50,364 nt of DNA from CAYVUM01 sp964619055. Lineage in GTDB: Bacteria; Pseudomonadota; Alphaproteobacteria; Rhodospirillales; Defluviicoccaceae. Below are positions 8,160-17,078 of the stretch, piece after piece (within the stretch, counting starts at the first letter, position 1; every line of letters begins with the position of its first letter). The position numbers and the translations under genes were made by a program. The notes below the pieces were generated by a model. That model did no database searches. It was not told the origin of the DNA and was given only the letters and a program-made list of their open reading frames with translations. The stretch covers positions 1 to 50,364 of the forward strand of contig CAZUDB010000021.1 in the NCBI GenBank assembly GCA_964619055.1, given 5' to 3'.

Positions 8160-8191
8160 TTCTAAAGTGTTTCACGTGAAACACTTTAGAA
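8160..8191. promoter_or_regulatory. parS: parS centromere-like site (ParB binding) in a 32-bp palindrome
   Basis: Positions 8168-8183 read TGTTTCACGTGAAACA, identical to the consensus parS site bound by ParB in most bacterial chromosomes. It is embedded in a longer perfect inverted repeat covering 8160-8191. By family knowledge ParB loads here and, with ParA, segregates the replication-origin region, so parS sites usually cluster near oriC. No parAB genes are in the window. There is no T tract after the repeat, which argues against a terminator. Confidence 0.88.
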
Positions 8192-8297
8192 GCAATGTAA
8201 TGTTTCGGCTAGGGTGCTGATTTTGAAGCGGGAATTTCAAGGGATGGCGAATCAAGGGTCGAAAAAATGACCCAATTGCGGCCCTAACCCGTATCTT

Positions 8298-11200
8298 TCA
8301 CGCCTTGAGGCTGTAGAGGGAACGGACCGCATCCCGCGCCGGCACCGCCAATCCCACGCCCTCCAACGCTTCCCGCATCTGCGTTACACCCCGCTCGAAG
8401 GAAAAGCGCTCGCGCACCAGCGCCTTGGCGTTCTCCGCCAATTGGTTCCATAGCACCTCGTTGGCGTAGAGCCGGGCGACAGCGTCCACCCACTGATCCC
8501 CGCTCTCGGCGATCAGGCAATCGTAGCCGTCGCGCACGCCGACCCCCTCGGCCGCCACCGGCGACAGCACGCACGGGATGCCATGGGCGAAGGCGTCGAT
8601 CACCTTGCCCTTGACCCCGGCGCCGGAGAGGAGTGGCGCCACGAACACCCGCGCCCGGCCGTAAACATCGGCCACATCGGCTACATAGCCCTCGATGGCC
8701 ACGCGCCCGGCCGCTGCCGGCGCGTCGCCGAGGGCGCGGACGGCGTCCGTCATGTTGCTGCCGAACACTCGGAACACCGCATCTGGGATCGTCTCCGCCA
8801 AACCGGGCATCACCTCGGCCACGAAGAAGCGCACCGCCTCCAGGTTCGGCGGATGGGCGTAGTTGCCGAGAAAGGCCAGGCCCTCGCGTTCGGCGAAGTC
8901 CGGCCCGTCTTCCTTGACCTCGATCACCCAAGGGCATGTGAACACGGTCGTCCGCTCGAAGTTGTGGCTTTGGATGATGGCGTGCTCGATCGGGTTGTAG
9001 CTGAGCGTGGCGTCCGTCTGGCGCATCACCGCCAGCTCCCGCTCGCGGACATCGCGGACGCGGGCCAGTGCGGCCTCGCGGTCTGGGCTCAGCAGGGCCG
9101 CGCGCAGCTCCCGCAGGAAATGCAGGTCGCAGTTGTTGAACAGCACCTTGGCCTGCGGCGCGTGGCGGCGCACGGACTCCAGGCAGCGCTCGGCCAGGTA
9201 ATAGCGGGTCAGGTACACGAGGTCGAACTCGGCCCCGCGGCTGCGCAGCAGGTCCGCGACCGAAGTTACGAACGGGGCGAACACGGTCTCGACGCCGCGC
9301 CGTTGCAGGTCCTCCGTGTAAGCGCCGGCCCAGGCCATATTAGTGGGCACGTAGGTCACTTTGTAGCCCAATGCCTGGACCAGTCGGATTTCCTGGACCA
9401 TGGCGTAGCTGCCGGCGTCAACGTCGGGCCTCGGCACGCCTTCGCCCACGAACAGCGCGCGGCCGACGATGCCGCGATCCTTGGCCAAGTCCGGCGCCAC
9501 CGCGGGTGCGCCGTTGTCCTTGCAGGCGTCGAGCCACTTGGCCTGGAACTTCGGTTGGTTCACGGCCTGGAAGCGCTTGGCGCCGGCGCCGAGGTCGGTG
9601 CCGGACGTGAGTCCTTCGAAGTGAAAGACCACAGCCCCCGGCACGTAAACGGTCTTGTAGCCCACTGCCCGCACCTTGAAGGCCAGGTCCGTGTCCTCGA
9701 AGTAGGCGGGCGCAAAGTCGGACCCGAAGCCATCGACCCGCTCCCAGACATCGCGATGGATCATCAACGCCGCGCCGGACACGTAGTCCACTTGGCGGGT
9801 GTAGTTAAAGCGGGGCTCGGCCGGGTTGCCGTGACGGCCGTAGTTCCAGGGCTCGGCGGTGTTCCAGACAATGCCCCCGGCCTCCTGCAGCGTGCCGTTG
9901 CCGAACAAGAGCTTACAGCCGGCAAGGCCGACGCCGTCGAACCGGGTGAAGGCATCGATCAACGCATCGAGCCAGCCGGCCGCGGGCTCGGTGTCGTTGT
10001 TGAGGAACACGAGATAGCGCCCGCGTGCGGCGGCCGCCCCGCCATTGCAGGCGGCGACGAAGCCCTGGGCTTGCTCATGGCGAATGTAGCCCACATGGCT
10101 GATGCGATCGGGAATGGAGGTGGTCTCGTCCGTGGAGCCATCGTCGACGACGATGACCTCAAAGGTCGTCCGGCACCGGGCCAACAACAGCGCGCACAGG
10201 CAGTGGTAGGACACAGCGAACTTGTTGTGGGCCGGAACGATGATCGAGACCTCCGGGTCGGCCACGGCGGGAAAGGTGAGGGCGCGGAAGTCCCGATTGG
10301 TCTCGAAGCCGCGAACGATCACGTCATGGGCATGCGCCAATTGGGCAAGGTGTGCCGCTCGTTCGTGCTCACCGCTGCCCTGAAGTCCGGCTTGGCTTTT
10401 CGCCTCCGCACGCAGGCTTTCGGTCAGCGCCTCATAGCGGTTGGCGGCCGCCGGCGTCAGGTGGTCGGGAACGGGCGGGGGGGTCAGGCTGGCCTGGGTC
10501 GCATCGGTGGCGGCACCGGCCGTCAGCAGCGCGAAGCTCCAATCCAGCACGCTCGTGCCGAGGGCGTCGCGCAGTTCGATGTGGTGGTGGCGATCGTCCG
10601 GATACTCCGGTGGCAGATCGACGCGAAACCGCCACAGCCCGCGGGACTCCGGTGACGTGGGCACCACAGCTACGGGCTCGCCGTCAATATCGACGCGAAT
10701 GAACGGAGGTGCGCTGCCCTGTTGCGCCTCCACCCAACCCCCGACAGCCCGGGGCTCGATCCTGTCGATACGCCCGCTAAGGCCGGCGAGGCGGATCGGG
10801 CTACCGTCAACGGGAGCGCTGCGGCGCCGGTCGATCACCGCCACCTCCATCAGCCCCGAGGTGATCACGTCGTCAGGGACATCTGCTTCAAAGACGCGTC
10901 CACTCGCGCTGGCGGCGGTGGCGGCAAGCAAGGCGGGGACCCAGGGCGCCTGTGGCCTCCAGGTCTGCGCGTTCCCGGCAAACAGCCCTAGGCGTGCAAA
11001 GAACACATAAGAGCCCATGGGTTTGCCGGCGCTCTCGGGGACATGGGCGGTCTTCTCGATCGTCACCCGAACGAAAGCGGCCTGCTCTGGCGTGGTGACT
11101 TGCAGTCGGACTTGGTCATAGGACCCTGCGTCGTGGCCGCCGATGCGATCGGCGTCGATTTCGCACACCTCCGTCGCAATGGGCGCTTCGCGATCATCGT

Positions 11201-11788
11201 AGAAGGCGAGGGCGAGGGCCGCGCGCGCGCGATGGAGGGCGAACAGACCAAGGGCGGTGTAGCTGCGCCCGGCTTGGACAGGCAGCAGATCGCCGTAGCG
11301 GGGATCGCGATAGGCGACGGTGGCGGTGTGTTGGTCCGGCCGCTGCTGCAGAAAGCCGGTGTGCCCGCCGGCCAGGGTCCAGGCCTCGGCCAGGTCGACA
11401 CCGAGCCGCGCGCCCTGGCTGGAGCGGGTCAGCACCCAGCATCGCGTTCCCTCCATCAAGTCGCCGCCGGTGAGCAAGTTCTCACCTTGGAGCAGGTCAT
11501 CGACGTCAAGGTCGCTGGACTCGAAGGCTGCTTGCGTACTGCCGCACGACAGTTCCAAATCGTTCGGCGCCGTCGTGCTGAGCGGATCCCAAACAAGCAC
11601 CGAGCGGCCTCGGTGCCCCACCACCAGCGGCCGGGACGGAACGGCCGCGGCCAGGGTCCGCGCGCGCTCGTCGGCGGACAGCCTGTCCGGACCGCGGCCG
11701 ACATGCGCTGCCGCTTGACCGAGGGCACGGCGTCGCGCCCCCAGCCAGTACGCCGCTGTCGCGGCCGTGCGTCGGCCCGGCAGACGCA

Positions 11789-11789
<1 letters not shown>
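8298..11789 (-). CDS. Large two-domain glycosyltransferase (GT2 + GT4)
   Basis: This 1163-residue protein probably builds a surface polysaccharide or O-antigen-like glycan. Residues about 98-280 look like a beta-sandwich carbohydrate-binding module, and 335-420 form a second beta-sandwich common in such enzymes. A family-2 transferase spans about 512-740, with VSIIVPAHNK, VVDDGSTD (548-554), FLNNDTEP and the catalytic-type ED at 698-699. A family-4-like transferase spans about 775-1145, including LAFLGNYAHPPN, APLLSGAGVKGK and a final helix. There is no membrane segment, so it should act on the cytoplasmic side on nucleotide sugars. Its ATG overlaps the malate synthase stop as ATGA, implying translational coupling. 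Sugar donor and acceptor cannot be read from sequence. Confidence 0.9.
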
Positions 11790-13405
<1,616 letters not shown>

Positions 13406-13471
13406 GCGTGCTCTCCCACCGGGCCGATGGGGGTGTGTTATTGACGGCTGGTCGAGCCCGGCACAGTGGGA

Positions 13472-13726
13472 CTAGCGGCCTTGGGCGGCCGGCACAAGAG
13501 CCTCGCGCGATCGCGGCCTGACAGCGGCACTGATCTCGCCCGGCGGGACAACGATCCCCTGTGAAGACGGATCGCTGGCCGGATGTTGCGAGGGCGCGCT
13601 GAGAGCGAGGCTGATCAGGACAGCAATGGCCGCGAGCATCGCCAGCGCCACGACAGCGAGCACGAGCTGGCCCCGTGGGCCGGCCGGACGTGGCGGGGTG
13701 GACGATGATGGATAGGACCAAGGCAT
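13472..13726 (-). CDS. Small single-pass membrane protein
   Basis: An 84-residue protein with a short Pro/Ser-rich N-terminus, one transmembrane helix (LVLAVVALAMLAAIAVLISLAL, near residues 21-42) and a polar C-terminal tail. I chose the ATG at 13726 because an AGGGGG element lies just upstream; an ATG 18 bases earlier is possible but lacks one. The gene sits 66 bases upstream of malate synthase on the same strand and is divergent from dihydroorotase. Function unknown; a chance frame is not excluded, but the composition of the helix argues for coding. Confidence 0.55.
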   Translation of the reverse strand: MPWSYPSSSTPPRPAGPRGQLVLAVVALAMLAAIAVLISLALSAPSQHPASDPSSQGIVVPPGEISAAVRPRSREALVPAAQGR

Positions 13727-13903
13727 GGTTGCCCCCTGCGGCATTCAGTCGTTTCAATGGATCGGAGCGGTGCGTCGATGGCGCAACCGAGCCCAGAGAC
13801 TACGCACACCTTCGCCGCCAAACTGTGAAGTGGATCAACATTTTTACCAAAATTCTCACGGTACTGGCGCGGGCGAGGGCGACGCTTTTTCCGCTGCAAG
13901 TCT

Positions 13904-13931
13904 TTGTTGGCGGCGGGCTCGCGGCTATAAG
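13904..13931 (+). promoter_or_regulatory. Probable sigma-70 promoter for pyrC
   Basis: A -35-like TTGTTG (13904-13909) and a -10-like TATAAG (13926-13931) are separated by 16 bases and lie 38 bases before the dihydroorotase ATG. The surrounding DNA has no credible coding frame. The assignment rests on pattern only. Confidence 0.45.
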
Positions 13932-13968
13932 GGGGCCGGTTGTCCTGACCAAAATGGGAGTGAGCGCC

Positions 13969-15300
13969 ATGTCCGCCGCCTTTGACCTTGTCTTTCGTGG
14001 TGGCACCTGTGTGATGCCCGGCGCGACGGTGGTTGCCGATGTTGGCGTCAGGGATGGTCGCATCGCGGCCATTGGCGACTTAAGTGCGGCGGCAGCGCCG
14101 GATGTCATCCCCTGCCAGGGTCTCCATCTGCTGCCGGGCGTCATCGACAGCCAAGTCCATTTTCGTGAGCCGGGGCTGGAGCACAAGGAGGATTTCGCGA
14201 CCGGAACCGCCGCGGCGGCGATGGGCGGCGTGACGGCCGTGTTCGAAATGCCGAACACCAAGCCGGCCACCACCTCGGCCGAGGCCTTAGCGGACAAATG
14301 CCGACGCGCCAAGAACCGGGCATGGGTGGACATGGCGTTCTTCATGGGCGCCACCCCGGACAACGCGGACCAACTCGGCCAATTGGAGCGCCTGCCCGGA
14401 TGTTCCGGCGTCAAGTTGTTCATGGGCAGCTCCACCGGAGACTTACTGGTCTCCGAAGACAAGGATGTCGCCCGTGTGCTTGCCTCCGGCGATCGTCGGG
14501 TCGCGGTCCATGCCGAGGACGAACGACGGTTGAAGGAACGATTCGCCATTGTCGCGGGAGGGGCTGAACCCGAGCAGCACCCCGAGTGGCGGGATGTGGA
14601 TACGGCACTCACGGCCACGACACGGCTCCTGGCTTTGGCCGCCGGTACGAGGCGGAGAATCCATGTACTGCACATTACCACGGCCGAGGAAATGGCGCTG
14701 TTGGCGGCGCATCACGATCTGGCGACCGTGGAGGTGACGCCCCAGCATCTCACGCTGGCCGCGCCGGACTGCTACCGGGAGCTGGACGCCTTTGCCCAGA
14801 TGAACCCGCCGATTCGTGAGGCCCGCCACCGCGAGGCGCTGTGGGCGGCCGTGACGGCGGGCTTGGTGGACTGCATCGGCTCCGACCACGCGCCCCACAC
14901 CCGACAGGAGAAGACGAAACCCTATCCGGAGAGCCCGTCCGGCATGCCGGGAGTGCAGACGCTGGTTCCCGTGATGTTGAACCACGTGGCCGCAGGGCGC
15001 CTCACCCTCGAGCGCTTGGTGGACCTGCTGTCCGCCGGCCCGGCGCGGATTTACGGTGTTGTCGGGCGCGGGCGGATCGCGCTCGGATATCGCGCCGATT
15101 TTACCATCGTCGATCTCGATCACCGCCGAATGATCACGCATCAGTGGATTGTCAGCCGCTGTGGCTGGACCCCGTTCGACGGCCTGACCGTCCAGGGCTG
15201 GCCGGTGATGACGGTGCTGAAGGGACAGGTGATAATGCGTGATGGTGAGCTGTTGGGTGACCCGGCCGGTGAGGCCGTCCGGTTTTTGGAGTGCCTGTGA
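13969..15300 (+). CDS. pyrC: Dihydroorotase, class I type (atypical metal motif)
   Basis: This 443-residue amidohydrolase should interconvert N-carbamoyl-aspartate and dihydroorotate in pyrimidine synthesis. Family marks include HFREPGLEHKEDF, MPNTKP, the Lys in GVKLFMGSS, His residues in VHAEDE and IHVLHITT, and the catalytic Asp in GSDHAPHT. The first metal motif, normally HxH before FREPG, reads Q62-V-H64, so one usual zinc ligand is missing; I recall alphaproteobacterial homologues with the same change. The frame runs upstream to 13675, but the ATG at 13969 has GGGAG 8 bases before it and gives a normal N-terminus. Other cyclic-amidase activities are possible. It is coupled to the next gene by a GTGA overlap. 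Confidence 0.88.
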   Translation: MSAAFDLVFRGGTCVMPGATVVADVGVRDGRIAAIGDLSAAAAPDVIPCQGLHLLPGVIDSQVHFREPGLEHKEDFATGTAAAAMGGVTAVFEMPNTKPATTSAEALADKCRRAKNRAWVDMAFFMGATPDNADQLGQLERLPGCSGVKLFMGSSTGDLLVSEDKDVARVLASGDRRVAVHAEDERRLKERFAIVAGGAEPEQHPEWRDVDTALTATTRLLALAAGTRRRIHVLHITTAEEMALLAAHHDLATVEVTPQHLTLAAPDCYRELDAFAQMNPPIREARHREALWAAVTAGLVDCIGSDHAPHTRQEKTKPYPESPSGMPGVQTLVPVMLNHVAAGRLTLERLVDLLSAGPARIYGVVGRGRIALGYRADFTIVDLDHRRMITHQWIVSRCGWTPFDGLTVQGWPVMTVLKGQVIMRDGELLGDPAGEAVRFLECL

Positions 15301-15959
15301 AAATCCTGGGAACCGCCTCCCAAGGCACAATTCGGTCCGTCATCACACATCTCCATATGATTCAACCGCCGTCGGACATTGGAGAGGCCCATGACCCGCA
15401 GCTTTCCGAGACAGGGCATTTCGTCGAACGGGCCGATGGCATGGGCGTTGCCGATTACCGGGCGCTCTATCGTGCCGTTGGCGAGCGTTGGCTGTGGTGG
15501 GAGCGCACGTGCTTCAGTGATACCGAGCTGGCTGAAGCGATCGCGCCGCCGGGGGTGGAAATCAGGCTCCTAAAGCGGGGAGGCGGCGCCGATGCCGTGC
15601 TCGGCTACGCCGAACTGGATCGTCGACGACCGGGTAATGTGGAGATTGCGTACTTTGGCCTGGTGCCGGAGGCAATCGGCCGCGGCTTGGGGCGTTACCT
15701 CATGACCGTGACGCTGGCGGCGGCTTGGGCGGGCCATGGCGACACCCCGCGGCCGCGGCGAGTATGGCTGCACACCTGCAGCGAGGATCACCCAGGCGCG
15801 CTGGATTTCTATCACCGCGCCGGATTCCGTATTTGCGGGCGTGAGATGCGAATCATCCCGGATCCGCGACGCGCGCGAGCCGATGACTGCGTTGGCGGCA
15901 CCACTGGGCCCGCGGAGCAAAGCACCAAATGTTGGGTTAACGCTCCGCAGCTGTGTTGA
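15297..15959 (+). CDS. GNAT family N-acetyltransferase
   Basis: This protein of about 220 residues carries a GNAT acetyl-CoA-binding core: VEIAYFGLVPEAIGRGLGRYL is the V/I-x-x-x-x-R/Q-G-x-G-x-A-type pyrophosphate loop, followed by HTCSEDHPGALDFYHRAGF, typical of the last strand-helix pair. An N-terminal stretch DYRALYRAVGERWLWWER is shared with a common alphaproteobacterial subfamily. Substrate unknown. I chose the GTG at 15297, which overlaps the pyrC stop (GTGA) and lies 5 bases after GGAG. The ATG at 15357 is an alternative. A strong Shine-Dalgarno/ATG pair at 15391 is out of frame. Confidence 0.85.
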   Translation: MKILGTASQGTIRSVITHLHMIQPPSDIGEAHDPQLSETGHFVERADGMGVADYRALYRAVGERWLWWERTCFSDTELAEAIAPPGVEIRLLKRGGGADAVLGYAELDRRRPGNVEIAYFGLVPEAIGRGLGRYLMTVTLAAAWAGHGDTPRPRRVWLHTCSEDHPGALDFYHRAGFRICGREMRIIPDPRRARADDCVGGTTGPAEQSTKCWVNAPQLC

Positions 15960-16186
15960 TGTTTTGTGGGCGCTGGAAGAATTGCGGCCCTAGACAAGCA
16001 AGTGGCCTTGACAGCGGACGGCTAGCTATTGCCTGGTATGAAGTGTTGTGAGTTCAATCGGTTATTGTCCCGTTCTTGCCTTGCGAACAGTTGGGCGATA
16101 TCATAGTTATAGAGAGCAGAAACAAATCCGTTCACCAACTCATCGAACCGAGTATGCTCTTGGTGACGGACGAAGGGAACACCATC

Positions 16187-16315
16187 GTGAAACCTCCTAA
16201 GCTCCTGTTGGTTTTCGTGCTCGTTCTGGGCGCCATGGCGGCCTTCGGCAGCGGCCACTTCGATACGACGCCGGAAACGCAGATTGCGCGCGAGCAGTGC
16301 GAAAACTGCCGCTGA
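16187..16315 (+). CDS. Small exported peptide ending QCENCR (copy 1)
   Basis: From the GTG at 16187, nine bases after an AGGG element, the frame encodes 42 residues: a basic start, a hydrophobic segment (LLLVFVLVLGAMAAF) that looks like a signal peptide or membrane anchor, a short polar part and the C-terminus REQCENCR. The same last six residues end the peptide at 16677-16880. The two endings use different synonymous codons (TGC/TGT, GAA/GAG, AAC/AAT, CGC/CGA), which indicates selection on the peptide. CxxC at the very C-terminus suggests a disulfide, metal site or processed peptide. The longer frame from 16076 lacks a start signal. Family not recognised. Confidence 0.6.
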   Translation: MKPPKLLLVFVLVLGAMAAFGSGHFDTTPETQIAREQCENCR

Positions 16316-16555
16316 CCGCGACCGGATTTCCTGATCACGCCTCTTGAAGCACCAGCCGCCGCTCCTGAGCGGTGGGCTGTCGGCTTTCATTCGCGCGCTT
16401 TCCCGCACAGGTGTCCAACGAACGCCGATGGTTGAGCGGTCCGAGCGGCAGGGCCAGGCCGCGATGGCTTCGCGTGTCTAGGCCAGGCGCGCGAGCATAA
16501 TCGGTGTTACTTACCAGCATAAATAGTATTGTGATTCTGAGCGGTTCATGGCGTG

Positions 16556-16585
16556 TTGGAGTCAAGAAAACGGCTGTTGTATGAT
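16556..16585 (+). promoter_or_regulatory. Possible sigma-70 promoter for QCENCR copy 2
   Basis: TTGGAG (16556-16561) and TATGAT (16580-16585) are spaced by 18 bases and lie about 90 bases before the ATG at 16677. The match is reasonable, but the assignment is pattern-based only. Confidence 0.4.
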
Positions 16586-16676
16586 GCAAATCACAGTTTC
16601 AGTGGCGGATCCGCTGTAGCGTGCCTTCGATGAGAGTTGACGCTTCATTTAGAGGTTTGTCACAAGGAGCCACGCC

Positions 16677-16880
16677 ATGAACACCAAACGCCTGATGTTG
16701 GTTGCCGCGATTGTTGTCTTGAGCGGATTCCCGATGCAATACACGGCCTGGAACGGCGCTCTTGATGTGGATGGTCCACGGGCCTCCAAGAACGATGTGG
16801 GCGCGTTTGCGCAAACCCAAACCATGGGGGTCGGGCAGTCGCGGGTAATCTATCGTGATCAGTGTGAGAATTGTCGATAA
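16677..16880 (+). CDS. Small exported peptide ending QCENCR (copy 2)
   Basis: This 67-residue peptide has a clear N-terminal signal sequence (MNTKRLMLVAAIVVLSGF), a variable polar middle and the C-terminus YRDQCENCR, matching the end of the peptide at 16187-16315. AAGGAG lies 8-9 bases before the ATG. Apart from the signal-like start and the last residues the two peptides do not align, so the conserved tail is the likely functional part. It should act in the periplasm or outside the cell. It is followed by a 900-residue exported protein on the same strand, a possible partner. Redox, metal-binding, signalling-peptide and leader-peptide roles are all open. Confidence 0.72.
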   Translation: MNTKRLMLVAAIVVLSGFPMQYTAWNGALDVDGPRASKNDVGAFAQTQTMGVGQSRVIYRDQCENCR

Positions 16881-16984
16881 GTGCCGTGATGGTTGACGAC
16901 GACCCAGTTAGTGTTTGTTGTGAAGATCATTTTTGGGATGGTTTCGCGCCGTTTGCTTTGTTGCGGGGATGACAAGACGGGGTA

Positions 16985-17055
16985 GATCATAGGCCGTATT
17001 TATCGATACTTCGTGCGATCCAGGCGGGGGACGGTTCGCGAGCGATCATAGGCCG
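16985..17055. repeat. 12-base direct repeat upstream of the 900-aa gene
   Basis: GATCATAGGCCG occurs at 16985-16996 and again at 17044-17055, 59 bases apart start to start, in the 198-base gap before the ATG at 17079. Both copies sit in the presumed promoter region, so they could be regulator sites. No regulator gene is adjacent. Confidence 0.5.
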
Positions 17056-17078
17056 GGACACCATCGGCGGGGGAGGCC

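Noticed and set aside
8160..8191. 32-bp palindrome read as a transcription terminator
   Set aside because: No T tract follows on either strand, and the centre is an exact parS consensus, which explains it better.
8583..10655. 690-codon plus-strand open frame opposite the large glycosyltransferase
   Set aside because: It lies wholly antisense to a gene with clear GT2 and GT4 motifs, and its residues show no domain; it is a by-product of high GC.
13675..13968. N-terminal extension of dihydroorotase
   Set aside because: It would overlap the divergent small membrane-protein gene and a likely promoter; family similarity begins at 13969.
15391..15573. ATG with a strong GGAGAGG site inside the GNAT gene
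   Set aside because: It opens a different frame of 61 codons with no protein-like content, while the GNAT frame continues through it. A frameshift at the GNAT N-terminus is possible but not needed.
16022..16408. 128-codon minus-strand frame over the first QCENCR peptide
   Set aside because: The plus-strand peptide has a signal sequence and a conserved ending with silent codon differences; the minus frame has no motif or ribosome site.
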